From Candidatus Sulfotelmatobacter kueseliae (lineage in GTDB: Bacteria > Acidobacteriota > Terriglobia > Terriglobales > Acidobacteriaceae), in the NCBI GenBank assembly GCA_900290255.1, contig OMOD01000002.1:17387-81386 (forward strand): a DNA stretch of 64,000 nucleotides, given 5' to 3'. The notes under the pieces are model-generated. The model ran no database searches. It saw only the letters and a list, made by a program, of their open reading frames with translations, and had not been told where the DNA came from. Position numbers and translations under genes: made by a program. This document shows positions 1 to 11,388 of the stretch, one piece after another (the stretch's first letter is position 1; the number at the start of each line of letters is the position of its first letter).

Positions 1-1
1 G

Positions 2-2059
2 GCCTCGACGGTGCACTGGAACGGCAGCCCGCGAGCCACGACATTTATAAGCGGTTCCAAGCTGACTGCGACGATCCTGGCATCGGACATTGCCACGGCG
101 TCAAGCGCGGCGGTGACGGTCGTCAGCCCTAGCCCGGGCGGTGGCGCCTCCAACACCATATTTTTCCCTATCGCTGTGCCCGAGGCGTCGGTTTCTTTCA
201 GTCGGACCGACATTTCTTCGGCAGGGGGCAACATCACAGTTGTCGCGTTGGACCTCAACGGGGATGGCAAGCTTGACCTCGCCGCAACCACGTACTACGA
301 CAGCACGGTTCGCATCTTCCTAGGGAACGGGGATGGCACGTTCACGCCCGGCCAAACCTATTCGGTCTGCCACGCTCATGGGTTGGCCACTGGCGATTTC
401 AACGGCGATGGCATTACGGACCTGGCAGTCGGCAACTCAGGATGCGGTCAAATTACCATTTTGCTAGGCAACGGTGATGGAACATTCAGGGCCGGAGGAA
501 CCTTCGAGACGGGTGGCAATGGAGGCGAGGTAGAGGTGGGGGACTTCAACGGGGATGGAAAGCTCGATCTGGTCAGCGAGGGCTATACGGCCGCTGTCCT
601 GCTCGGGAATGGAGACGGAACATTCCAGGCCCCTGTCAACTACCCCACGGTCGCTGGCGGGCTAGTGGTGGTTGGAGACTTTAACGGAGATGGCCACCTC
701 GACTTCGCGGTGGGCTCCGGAAGCGATAGCGCCGTGTCGGTTATGCTGGGCAACGGTGACGGCACGTTCCAGCCCCAGGCTCAGTATCAAGTTAAGGGCA
801 CCAACCATGGAGGAATCGTCCTGGCTGACCTGAACCAGGACGGCAAGCTTGACCTGGCCGTGTCGGATAACGAGGGCTGGGTTTCGGTTCTATTGGGCAA
901 TGGCGACGGGACTTTTCGAACGGGAGGCAACTACGACACGGGCGGTCTGACAGCTGGATTGGCCGGTGCAGATTTAAAGGGGGACGGCATCCTCGACTTG
1001 ATCGCCGCCAACTATTATTCCTCCAGCCTCTCCCTCCTGCTGGGTAACGGCGATGGCACATTCCAAGCCCCTTTCAACTACGCTGCAGGTTATGGCGCAC
1101 GTGGGATCGCGGTGGGGGATTTCAACGGGGACGGCAGGCTCGACTTGGCCGTGGGCAATCAGTTCACGGACTCCATATCGATTTACCTGCAAACCGGCGA
1201 GAGCAAGGCCCCGACTTCGACCATGGTGGTGTCGTCACTGAATCCATCTCTCCGCGGACAGGCGGTGACCTTTACCGCAACGGTGGCGTCCATCGATGGC
1301 GAGATTCCGGACGGCGAGCAGGTGACGTTCTACGCCTGCGGGACGGTGATCGGCACGGGCACTACGTCGGGGGGTGTGGCAACATTCACGACTTCCCTGC
1401 TGGGCGTGGGGACGCACAGCATCAAAGCAGCCTACGTCGGGGATGCCACGTTCGCGCCAAGTTCGGGCATGCTCACGCAGATTGTGCAGGCCAACACGAC
1501 GACGGCGCTGGTGTCCAGCCCCAATGCTTCGACCTTTGGACAAGCGGTCGTGCTGGAGGCGACGGTCACCGCTGTGGCTGCGCCTAAGCCGACAGGCACC
1601 GTGACGTTCAAAGACGGCACAGCCACGCTGGGCACAGGGATTCTGGATGCCAGCGGCGTAGCCACGTTCAGCACCAGCACGCTGAGCGCACGGCGCCATT
1701 TGATCACTGCCAGCTACGGCGGAGGCGTCCACTACCGGGCCAGCACGTCCGCGAGATTGACGCAGACTGTGAAGAAGGCGAACTCCACCACTACGCTTGC
1801 GTCTTCGTTGAACCCGGCGACAGAAGGCCAGGCGGTGACGTTCACCGCCAAGGTCACCTCGCCCACGGTCGAACCAACCGGTCCGGTGACCTTCATGGCC
1901 GGGCAGACGGTGCTGGGAAAGAGGCATCTCAAGGGCGGCGAGGCGCAGTTCACGACCTCTACGTTGGCGATCGGTTCGACCACAGTCACGGCAACCTATG
2001 GCGGATGCGCGAACATCGCCGACAGTTCGGCTTCAGCGACGCAGGAGGTTTCGCAATAG
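2..2059 (+). CDS. FG-GAP/VCBS repeat protein with C-terminal Ig-like domains (5' partial)
   Basis: The frame is open to the left window edge (Ala-Ser-Thr codons precede a GTG at 11), so this is the C-terminal part of a longer protein. The first ~45 residues resemble the end of an IPT/TIG-type Ig fold. Residues ~60-395 hold about seven FG-GAP repeats built on GDFNGDGxLDL followed by LLGNGDGTF; acidic DxNxDG loops of this kind bind calcium in beta-propellers. Residues ~405-680 hold three tandem bacterial Ig-like domains, each with a GQAVTFTATV-type strand. Such proteins are normally exported and act in adhesion or carbohydrate contact; the export signal would lie outside the window. No C-terminal anchor is visible. 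The specific ligand cannot be told. Confidence 0.85.
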   Translation, partial: ASTVHWNGSPRATTFISGSKLTATILASDIATASSAAVTVVSPSPGGGASNTIFFPIAVPEASVSFSRTDISSAGGNITVVALDLNGDGKLDLAATTYYDSTVRIFLGNGDGTFTPGQTYSVCHAHGLATGDFNGDGITDLAVGNSGCGQITILLGNGDGTFRAGGTFETGGNGGEVEVGDFNGDGKLDLVSEGYTAAVLLGNGDGTFQAPVNYPTVAGGLVVVGDFNGDGHLDFAVGSGSDSAVSVMLGNGDGTFQPQAQYQVKGTNHGGIVLADLNQDGKLDLAVSDNEGWVSVLLGNGDGTFRTGGNYDTGGLTAGLAGADLKGDGILDLIAANYYSSSLSLLLGNGDGTFQAPFNYAAGYGARGIAVGDFNGDGRLDLAVGNQFTDSISIYLQTGESKAPTSTMVVSSLNPSLRGQAVTFTATVASIDGEIPDGEQVTFYACGTVIGTGTTSGGVATFTTSLLGVGTHSIKAAYVGDATFAPSSGMLTQIVQANTTTALVSSPNASTFGQAVVLEATVTAVAAPKPTGTVTFKDGTATLGTGILDASGVATFSTSTLSARRHLITASYGGGVHYRASTSARLTQTVKKANSTTTLASSLNPATEGQAVTFTAKVTSPTVEPTGPVTFMAGQTVLGKRHLKGGEAQFTTSTLAIGSTTVTATYGGCANIADSSASATQEVSQ

Positions 2060-2400
2060 CGGGAGGAGTTGACGGATGAGCGTCATCCTGCCCAAACGAA
2101 CGCACGCTGCAGCGAGGTCGTCAACATCCAGAATGCGCCTCGGTTATGGACGAAAGCCGGGACTGTTGAAATCAGGCGTTCTCACCCTTTGACGCTCAGT
2201 GTCATCCCTCGCCGATCCGTCTAGCACGCCAGAAGGTGCGGCCGCCGGCGGTTTGTCTTTTGGCACTCGCGGGCGTATAGTAGGTACCTGAGAACTGTTG
2301 TGTAATACCGGCGTTTGGCGAAACACACCAGTGGGCGCAAGCCCACTTTTTCGTTGGGGCCGGCGCCGGATGCGGGCATCACGCGTAAGCTATTGGATTC
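2060..2400. other. Intergenic region upstream of rimP
   Basis: This 341-bp gap separates the surface-protein gene from the rimP operon. It should hold the promoter of the rimP-nusA-infB operon. Apart from the hairpin at 2331-2351 I see no gene or recognisable RNA in it. Confidence 0.6.
2331..2351 (+). terminator. rimP leader-type hairpin (terminator or attenuator)
   Basis: GTGGGC, loop GCAA, GCCCAC forms a perfect 6-bp stem on a GNRA-type tetraloop, directly followed by TTTTT and lying 50 bp before the rimP ATG. A short GC hairpin with a U tract just ahead of rimP is known from proteobacterial rimP leaders, where it is thought to regulate the nusA operon. Its presence here is seen; an attenuation role is inferred. 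Confidence 0.6.
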
Positions 2401-2964
2401 ATGGCGCTTGACATTGATCGAGTGCGCGAGGTTGCGGAGCGGGTAGCGGCCTCGAGCGGGCTCGAAGTGGTCGAAATCGAGTTTCTGGGCGGCGGCAAGG
2501 CGCGCATGCTGCGGGTGTTTCTCGACAAGCCCGCGGCGGGCGCTGATCCCCTTCACCCCGGAAAACCAAAACCGGGTTTTCCGGGGGCCCCGATGCTGGG
2601 CGGAGTGACGCATGGAGATTGCGCCAACTTCAGCCGCGAGTTTGGCACGATTCTCGACGTCGAAGACGTCATGCCGGGCTCGTACACGCTGGAAGTTTCG
2701 TCGCCGGGGCTGGATCGGAAGTTGATCAAGGCGGCCGACTTCACCCGCTTTGTCGGGAGCCGGGTAAAGTTGATGACGCGGCAACTGGTGAACAACAACC
2801 GTCATTTTGAAGGACGGCTGGAGAGCTTTGAGAACGGCCGATTGACGCTGGATTTGAGCGTGGCCAGCAAGAAGTCGCAGAAGAAAATGGGCGCGGCGGC
2901 GGGACAGAAGCTGGAGATTGAATTCGCCAACGTGGAGAAGGCGAATCTGGTGCCTGAAATATAA
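2401..2964 (+). CDS. rimP: Ribosome maturation factor RimP
   Basis: RimP acts in assembly of the 30S ribosomal subunit in the cytoplasm. The 187-aa product has the family N-terminal alpha/beta domain (ASSGLEVVEIEFLGGG) and the DVEDVMPGSYTLEVSSPGLDR signature around residues 90-115, then an SH3-like C-terminal domain. It is longer than the ~150-aa E. coli protein, mostly because of a Pro/Gly-rich insertion at residues ~45-75. It is the first gene of the conserved rimP-nusA-infB order, which supports the call. The ATG at 2401 begins a typical RimP N-terminus. Confidence 0.95.
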   Translation: MALDIDRVREVAERVAASSGLEVVEIEFLGGGKARMLRVFLDKPAAGADPLHPGKPKPGFPGAPMLGGVTHGDCANFSREFGTILDVEDVMPGSYTLEVSSPGLDRKLIKAADFTRFVGSRVKLMTRQLVNNNRHFEGRLESFENGRLTLDLSVASKKSQKKMGAAAGQKLEIEFANVEKANLVPEI

Positions 2965-2973
2965 GGCGGGCGT

Positions 2974-3047
2974 CGGACATCAGACCTCGGACCTCAGCAA
3001 TTACTGAGATCCTGAGGTCCGCGGTCCGAAGTCTGAGGTCCGATTTC
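2974..3047. repeat. Intergenic inverted repeat, family D (GACCTCAG words)
   Basis: The rimP-nusA gap is almost entirely an imperfect inverted repeat. The left arm repeats words like GACCTCAG, and the right arm carries the complements CTGAGGTCCG and GTCTGAGGTC around a short centre near 2999. It can form a long hairpin in the operon mRNA. The same words recur at 17694-17784. Confidence 0.75.
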
Positions 3048-3049
3048 TT

Positions 3050-4549
3050 ATGGCAAGCGAGCTCTACAACATCATCGAAGGCGTGAGCCGGGAAAAAGGG
3101 ATTGATCCGCAGATTGTAGTCAGCGCGGTGGAAGACGCCATTGTTATGGCTACGCGCAAGTACTACAAGTCGCAGGAAAATCTCCGCGCCAAGCTGGACA
3201 AGGAAACCGGCAAGATCAGCGCCTTCGCGGTGAAGACCGTGGTGGAGACGCCGGAGCAGGTGGAAGACGCTAACCTGCAGATCACGCTGGAAGAGGCGCG
3301 CAAGTCAGATCCGAATCTGGAAATCGGCGGCGAACTGCTGATTCCGCGGCCGACCGAAGGCATCCTGGGCCGCATTTCGGCGCAACTGGCCAAGCAGGTG
3401 ATTTTCCAGAAGGTGCGCGAGGCCGAACGCGACACGGTCTACAACGAATACATCGGGCGGGTGGGGGAAATCGTCAACGCGACGGTGAAGCGGGTGGAAG
3501 GGCCGGATGTGATTTTCGACATCGGCAAGGCGGAAGCGCGCATGCCGCGCAAAGAGCAGTCGCGGCTGGAGTCGTTTGCCGTGGGCGAGCGGCTGCGGGT
3601 GGTGATTGCGCGGGTGGAGAAAGCGGCCAAGGGTCCGGGCGTGGTGGCATCGCGGGCCGCGCCGGAGCTGGTGCAGCATCTGTTCCAGACGGAAGTTCCG
3701 GAAATCTATGACGGAACGGTGGTGATCCGCGCCATCGCGCGCGAGGCCGGCGAGCGCACCAAGATCGCGGTCCTGTCGAAAGACAAAGACGTGGACGCGG
3801 TGGGCGCATGCGTCGGAATGAAGGGCATGCGGGTGCAGTCGATCATCCGCGAGCTGCGCGGGGAGAAGATTGACATCATCGAGTTTCACGAAGATCCGGT
3901 GACCTTCGCGGAGAAGGCGCTGCAGCCGGCGAAAGTCAGCCGGGTGACGGTAATCGATGCCACGGACAAGCATCTGGAAGTGGTGGTGGACGACAGCCAG
4001 CTTTCGCTCGCGATCGGCAAGAAGGGGCAGAACGTCCGGCTGGCGGCCAAGCTGCTGGGCTGGAAGATTGACATCAAGAGCGAAGAAGAGAAGCGCCAGG
4101 AAGTCGAGCTGCAGATGGCGGCGATGGCTCCGCCGGCCACGACTCCGCTGGAGGACGTGCCCGGCCTGGGCGAAGGCTTGGTGGAAAAGCTCAAGGCCGC
4201 GGGCGTGGCCACGGTGGAATCCCTCGCCGATATGACGCCGGAACAACTGGAGGCGATCGAGGGCATCGGGCCGAAGACGGTGGAAAAGATCAGCCTGGCC
4301 GTGAATAATTACTTCGCCAGCCTGGAACCCGGAGAAGCCGCGGGAGAAGCGGTTGCCAGCGAGGGCGAGGTTCCGGCGGAAGGCGTGAGTGCCGAGGCAG
4401 AAGCCGCGCCGGAAGCCGCCGAGGCGGCGAGCGAGGCTGCTGTCGAGGGTGAACCGGCGGCTGCTGAAGCAACGACAGAATCCGCTGCTGCGGAAACAAG
4501 CGAAGAGCACGGGCCGGAAGACGGCTCCGCTCCCAAAACAACCGAATAG
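3050..4549 (+). CDS. nusA: Transcription termination/antitermination protein NusA
   Basis: NusA binds RNA polymerase and nascent RNA, modulating pausing, termination and antitermination. The 499-aa product has the N-terminal polymerase-binding domain (residues ~1-130), an S1 domain (~135-200), and KH1/KH2 modules (~205-350, with GMKGMRVQSIIRELRGEKID and a second GKKGQNVRLAAKLLGWKID). A helix-hairpin-helix segment follows (VPGLGEGLVEKLKAAGV, IEGIGPKTVEKI, ~365-420). The last ~70 residues are a low-complexity Ala/Glu tail, probably disordered. It lies between rimP and infB as usual; no ylxR gene is visible in the 104-bp gap before infB. Confidence 0.97.
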   Translation: MASELYNIIEGVSREKGIDPQIVVSAVEDAIVMATRKYYKSQENLRAKLDKETGKISAFAVKTVVETPEQVEDANLQITLEEARKSDPNLEIGGELLIPRPTEGILGRISAQLAKQVIFQKVREAERDTVYNEYIGRVGEIVNATVKRVEGPDVIFDIGKAEARMPRKEQSRLESFAVGERLRVVIARVEKAAKGPGVVASRAAPELVQHLFQTEVPEIYDGTVVIRAIAREAGERTKIAVLSKDKDVDAVGACVGMKGMRVQSIIRELRGEKIDIIEFHEDPVTFAEKALQPAKVSRVTVIDATDKHLEVVVDDSQLSLAIGKKGQNVRLAAKLLGWKIDIKSEEEKRQEVELQMAAMAPPATTPLEDVPGLGEGLVEKLKAAGVATVESLADMTPEQLEAIEGIGPKTVEKISLAVNNYFASLEPGEAAGEAVASEGEVPAEGVSAEAEAAPEAAEAASEAAVEGEPAAAEATTESAAAETSEEHGPEDGSAPKTTE

Positions 4550-4653
4550 TCATGGCCCGCGCAGGGGTATTTTCCGATGTGCGAGTGCAGAAAGCTGACT
4601 CCGTGAGGCTGCGATGAAGACTTAAGCACAACGCGGGGTACAAGAAAGGCCGG

Positions 4654-7512
<2,859 letters not shown>

Positions 7513-7515
7513 AAC

Positions 7516-7603
7516 CCGTCGTTGGTCGTTTGTCCTTGGTCGTTCGCAAAAACCTAGAATAAGTGGTTTTGCCAACGACGAACGACCAACGACCAACGAC
7601 TGA
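7516..7603. repeat. Intergenic inverted repeat, family B (GTCGTTGGTCGTT words)
   Basis: The left arm is a run of GTCGTTGGTCGTTTGTC-like words and the right arm carries CAACGACGAACGACCAACG-like complements, with an AT-rich centre near 7545-7570. The right arm ends immediately before the ATG of the next gene, so the hairpin could affect its translation. The same words flank the other side of that gene at 7893-7972. Confidence 0.8.
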
Positions 7604-7894
7604 ATGCCCATCGCTTTCCTCACCCTCGAACTCCACATCGAAGCGGCGCAGTCGCTCAAGGACCGGCGCCAGGTCGTGCGCAGCCTGAAAGACAGGCTGC
7701 GCGCGGGTTTCAATGTCTCGGTCGCAGAACTCGACGCCAGCGGCTTGTGGAACCGAGCCACGATCGGCGTGGTCAGCGTGTCTGATTCGCGCGACTACCT
7801 CGACGGTCTGATGAAAAAAGTGGAGCGCGCGGCCACGCGCATCGCCAACAATCACGGGGCGGAGATTGCCGATTCGTTTGTGGAATTCCTGTAA
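7604..7894 (+). CDS. DUF503 / YlxP-like protein
   Basis: This 96-aa protein of the DUF503 family (YlxP in Bacillus) has a small ferredoxin-like fold and commonly sits between infB and rbfA, as here. Family features visible are the N-terminal FLTLELHIEAAQSLKDRRQV strand-helix unit with KDRRQVVRSLKDRLR, and VSDSRDYLDGLMKKVERA near the end. Its biochemical role is not established; context points to ribosome or RNA work. The gene is hemmed in by two copies of the same inverted-repeat family, one on each side. Confidence 0.85.
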   Translation: MPIAFLTLELHIEAAQSLKDRRQVVRSLKDRLRAGFNVSVAELDASGLWNRATIGVVSVSDSRDYLDGLMKKVERAATRIANNHGAEIADSFVEFL

Positions 7895-7972
7895 ATCGTC
7901 GTTGGTCGTTCGTCGTTAGTCGTTGGCAAGACCGTCCGCAGTCGGCGGCTGGGCGAGCGACCAACGACGAAC
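7893..7972. repeat. Intergenic inverted repeat, family B (second copy)
   Basis: Left-arm words TCGTCGTTGGTCGTTCGTCG begin at the stop codon of the DUF503 gene, and right-arm complements (GCGACCAACGACGAACGACC) end near 7972, around a GC-rich centre. It is the same word family as 7516-7603, so the DUF503 gene is bracketed by the family. Confidence 0.8.
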
Positions 7973-8132
7973 GACCAAGACCCTAATCCCCTAACACATT
8001 GTTACCTCCGTACTTATCCCTGCCGAGCAAAAGCACGCGACAATAGCGCAGCACGTGCAGGCGCGAACCGATGTGCAACACTTCCCCCCGATTTTCTGAT
8101 ATTCTCTTGCGTTTTACTGCGGGGGTGAGGCC

Positions 8133-8525
8133 GTGGAGAAGCGCGGGGTGAAGTACCATCGCGGCCGGGTCGGAGAGGCCCTGCGCGAGGAGATCGAAAC
8201 ACTCGTCGAAGGCGAACTGGCCGATCCGCGGATTGGGCTGGTCAGCGTGAGTGGCGTGGAAGTGGCCGAGGACGGCCGTTCGGCGCAGGTGCTGGTGGAT
8301 GTGGAGGGTGACGACGAGGAGGCCGAGCGCAGTCTCGAAGGCCTGGACGCCGCCAAGGCTTATATCCGGCGCGAGGTGGCAGACCGGTTGCGCTTGCGGC
8401 GCGCTCCGGAATTGTTCTTCCGGCTCGACCGCGCGGAGCGGGAGAAGGCTCGAGTCGAGGAATTGTTAGCGCGGGCGAAAAGAAGGAGCAAGACCCGCAG
8501 GGGACCCGGTGGAGAGAACGCATAA
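8133..8525 (+). CDS. rbfA: Ribosome-binding factor A
   Basis: RbfA binds the 30S subunit near the 5' end of 16S rRNA and is needed for late maturation, notably in the cold. The 130-aa product has the family pattern VGEALREEIETLVEGELADPRIGLVSV at the N-terminus, then VLVDVEGDDEEAERSLEGL and the KH-type end LRLRRAPELFFRLDRA. I take GTG 8133 as the start, since this is where homology begins and GGGGGTGAGG lies just upstream. The end overlaps or abuts nrnA, consistent with cotranscription. Confidence 0.93.
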   Translation: MEKRGVKYHRGRVGEALREEIETLVEGELADPRIGLVSVSGVEVAEDGRSAQVLVDVEGDDEEAERSLEGLDAAKAYIRREVADRLRLRRAPELFFRLDRAEREKARVEELLARAKRRSKTRRGPGGENA

Positions 8526-8526
8526 C

Positions 8527-9474
8527 ATGCTCGAGGATGTGCTCCGGCAGATCGGACAGCGCGAGCGCTTCGTGCTGACCTCGCACGCCCGGCCCGATGG
8601 CGACGCCGTCGGATCGGCGCTGGCGTGTTGCCAGGTGCTGCGAGCGATGGGCAAGCAGGCCGATGTTGTGCTGCACGATGGCGTTCCCCGCATCTATCGT
8701 TCTCTTCCCTTCGCTGATCAGGTGGTGCAGTCGAACCGGGTTACGGAGGGTTATGAAGCGGCCATCATTCTAGAATGCGACAGCATCCATCGCACGCGGC
8801 TGGAAGGTCTGGAAGACCAGTTTTTGATCAGCATTGATCATCACGTCAGCGGGCGGCCTTTCGCCCACGTCAACTGGATTGATCCGCACGCCGTGGCCAC
8901 GGCGGAAATGGTGTTCCGGCTGGCGCGGGAAGCGGGTGTGAAGTTTTCGCCGGAGATTGCGACGTGCCTCTACACCGCGCTGATGACCGACACCGGCTCG
9001 TTCATGTTTCAGGGGACGAATGAAGATACGTTTGCCCTGGCGCGCGAACTGGTGGTGGCGGGCGCCGATCCGGCGCACTGCGCCCGCGGCATTTATTTCG
9101 CGCACTCGCTGGCCAAGATTCGCCTGCTGGGCGAAGCTCTGCGCAATCTGAATGTGGAAGGCCACGTCGGCTACTGCTGGGTCACGCAGAAGCAGATGGA
9201 GCGCTGCGGCGCCATCGAAGAAGATTGCGAAGGGCTGGTGAACTACGTGCTTTCCATCGGCGGAGTCGAGGTGGCGGCGTTCTTCCGCGAGTTGCCCGAC
9301 GGGCGGTTTCGCGCCAGCTTGCGCAGCAAGGGCAAAATTGACGTAGCCCGCGTCGCCGAAAGTTTCGGCGGCGGAGGCCACGAGTGCGCCGGCGGTTGCT
9401 CGCTCGACGGCCCGCTCGCCGATGCGGTGCGCCAGGTGCTTCTGCAGATTGGCCGCGGACCTTCCGTACAATAA
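8527..9474 (+). CDS. nrnA: DHH/DHHA1 phosphoesterase, NrnA-type nanoRNase / pAp phosphatase
   Basis: NrnA-type enzymes degrade short oligoribonucleotides and often dephosphorylate pAp. The protein shows the manganese-binding motifs in order: HARPDGDAVGSALA (residues ~16-30), ECDSIH, SIDHHVSG (the DHH motif), LMTDTGSF, and the C-terminal DHHA1 motif GGGGHECAGG. ATG 8527 lies 1 nt after the rbfA stop; a GTG at 8509 would add six residues and overlap rbfA by 17 nt, and I prefer the ATG. rbfA-nrnA is a conserved pairing, often followed by truB, but here a glycosyltransferase follows. Confidence 0.9.
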   Translation: MLEDVLRQIGQRERFVLTSHARPDGDAVGSALACCQVLRAMGKQADVVLHDGVPRIYRSLPFADQVVQSNRVTEGYEAAIILECDSIHRTRLEGLEDQFLISIDHHVSGRPFAHVNWIDPHAVATAEMVFRLAREAGVKFSPEIATCLYTALMTDTGSFMFQGTNEDTFALARELVVAGADPAHCARGIYFAHSLAKIRLLGEALRNLNVEGHVGYCWVTQKQMERCGAIEEDCEGLVNYVLSIGGVEVAAFFRELPDGRFRASLRSKGKIDVARVAESFGGGGHECAGGCSLDGPLADAVRQVLLQIGRGPSVQ

Positions 9475-9488
9475 GAACAATTTTTGAA

Positions 9489-9580
9489 TTTGTGATTGTT
9501 GATTGTTGAATGAAGATCCCACGGAGCCGGCCGCGGAAACGGTTTCCATTCAACAATCAACAATCATCATTCAACAATCT
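9489..9580. repeat. Intergenic inverted repeat, family C (ATTGTTGATTGTTGAAT words)
   Basis: The left arm (9489-9515) repeats GATTGTTG words. The right arm (9548-9580) repeats CAACAATC words around a GC-rich centre with CCGGCCGCGG. The right arm ends 6 bp before the next start codon. The family recurs at 13805-13915. Confidence 0.8.
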
Positions 9581-9586
9581 TCCCTC

Positions 9587-11203
9587 ATGACCCTCCGCAC
9601 CCGCACCGACGCGTTGCTGATCTTCGGGTTCTGCGCGTTTCTGTTTTTCTACGGCGCAGGGCAGTTCGGGCTGATCGGCGCCGACGAGCCGCGCTACGCG
9701 CAGGTCGCGCGCGAGATGCTGGACCGCCGCGACTGGATCACGCCCGTTCTGAACGGGCAGGCGTGGCTGGAGAAGCCGCCGCTTTACTACTGGCAGGCGA
9801 TGCTGGCTTACTCCGCGCTCGGCGTGAGCGACGTGGCGGCGCGTCTGCCCTCGGCGATTGACGCGACGCTGCTGGTAATCGCCGTGTATCTTTTCTTCCG
9901 CCGCTTCCGGCGCGGCGTCGAAGTGGACGCTGCGCTGATCACCGCCTCGGGTGCGGGCGTGATCGGCTATGCCCGGGCCGCCTCGATGGATATGGCTCTG
10001 GCCGCGAGTTTCAGCGTGGGAATGCTCGCGTGGTGGGCGTGGCGCGAAAGTGGAAGGCGAATCTACCTGGCGGCCTTTTACGTCTGCATGGCGCTGGGCA
10101 TGCTGGCTAAGGGGCCGGTGGCGCCGGTTCTTGCGGCGGCGATCATTGTGCTTTTCGCGATTGCCGCGCAGGAGTGGCGGCTGATCGTGAGAACGCTATG
10201 GCTGCCGGGCATCCTACTGTTTTGCGCAATTGCCCTGCCCTGGTACGTCGCGGTTGAAATGAGGAATCCGCAATTTTTCCGCGAATTTATTCTCGAGCAC
10301 AACCTGGCCCGCTTCTCGACCGATGTTTATCATCACCGGCAGCCGTTCTGGTATTACCTGCCGGTCACACTGCTCGCGCTAGTTCCGTGGACGGTCTTTG
10401 TGATCGCGGCCTTCGCTGCTTCCGTGCGAGCCTGGTGGACGCAACGGAAATCGGTTTCCGCCGAGCCGGATTTCGAATTGCAGTTCAATCTGTTCGCCTG
10501 CGTCTGGCTGGTCGTGCCGGTGGTTTTCTTTTCTATCTCGCGGTCGAAGCTTCCCGGCTACATTCTTCCGGCGGTCCCTGCCGGCGCCGTGCTGCTGGCG
10601 GATTATTTGCGGCGGCATCTGGAACGGGAGGAACCGGTCCCGAAGTGGATGGCCGTGCTGCACGCGCTGGTAGCGTCCGCGCCGATTGTTCCGGCATTGC
10701 TCGTCGGGTATGCCGTAGCGGAGCACCGGCTTCCCGCAGGCCGGCCGATGCTGATTGCGCTGGCGATTGCATTTGTGCTGTGCGCCGCGATCGCGCTGAC
10801 GCTGGCCAGCCGTTTGCAATTGCGCATGCTGCGCTTCGTGACGTTGATTCCGGTGGTGCTGGCGGTAGCGGCCGTGCTGAAGCTGGGGACAACGGCGATC
10901 GATCAGACGCTCTCGGCGCGGCCGCTGGCTGCGGAACTGGCCACCGTCGAGACGCGTGAATTGCCCGTCGCGGTTTGTGGAACTTCACGCGAGCTGGAAT
11001 ATGGGCTGGCCTTCTATCGCAACCAGACGATCGCGCGCTGCGAGTTCGGGCCGATCCCGACGGAAGAGCATCTGCTGGTGGCTCCGCCGATGTTTAGGTA
11101 CAACATTGCGGAGAAGGCTCCTGGCCGGCGCGTGATGTTCCTCGGGCACTACGCTCCGCAGGATGTGGATTATTACTGGGTGGCGGCGAGCGCAAGGTCA
11201 TAG
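9587..11203 (+). CDS. ArnT/PMT-like membrane glycosyltransferase (GT-C fold)
   Basis: Enzymes of this family move a sugar from a polyprenyl-phosphate carrier to lipid A, protein or another acceptor on the outer face of the inner membrane. The 538-aa product has the family hallmark in its first periplasmic loop, GADEPRYAQVAREML with the acidic DE pair, then WITPVLNGQAWLEKPPLYYW. About 11-12 hydrophobic segments follow (for example FCAFLFFYGAGQFGL and VAPVLAAAIIVLFAIAA), with RSKLPGYILPAVPAGAVLLADY typical of ArnT-like proteins. ATG 9587 gives a natural N-terminus; an upstream start would translate the repeat. The acceptor is unknown. Confidence 0.85.
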   Translation: MTLRTRTDALLIFGFCAFLFFYGAGQFGLIGADEPRYAQVAREMLDRRDWITPVLNGQAWLEKPPLYYWQAMLAYSALGVSDVAARLPSAIDATLLVIAVYLFFRRFRRGVEVDAALITASGAGVIGYARAASMDMALAASFSVGMLAWWAWRESGRRIYLAAFYVCMALGMLAKGPVAPVLAAAIIVLFAIAAQEWRLIVRTLWLPGILLFCAIALPWYVAVEMRNPQFFREFILEHNLARFSTDVYHHRQPFWYYLPVTLLALVPWTVFVIAAFAASVRAWWTQRKSVSAEPDFELQFNLFACVWLVVPVVFFSISRSKLPGYILPAVPAGAVLLADYLRRHLEREEPVPKWMAVLHALVASAPIVPALLVGYAVAEHRLPAGRPMLIALAIAFVLCAAIALTLASRLQLRMLRFVTLIPVVLAVAAVLKLGTTAIDQTLSARPLAAELATVETRELPVAVCGTSRELEYGLAFYRNQTIARCEFGPIPTEEHLLVAPPMFRYNIAEKAPGRRVMFLGHYAPQDVDYYWVAASARS

Positions 11204-11388
11204 CTGACTGCGGTCCGCCGCCCACGTCGTGGAGATTCGGGCCCGCAATCTCCAGGACGAAATACCAGCCGCAGACTCGTTTCCATGCCACCGAAAGTGG
11301 AACCACTGCGGCTTCGGTGGGACAAGCCCAACTTCGGCGGATACTGCTCGTCGTGAACTTTCAACGGACTGCGTGCGTATATGAAGAC

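Noticed and set aside
3305-4510. A 401-aa minus-strand frame over nusA
   Set aside because: It is antisense to nusA, with no recognisable content.
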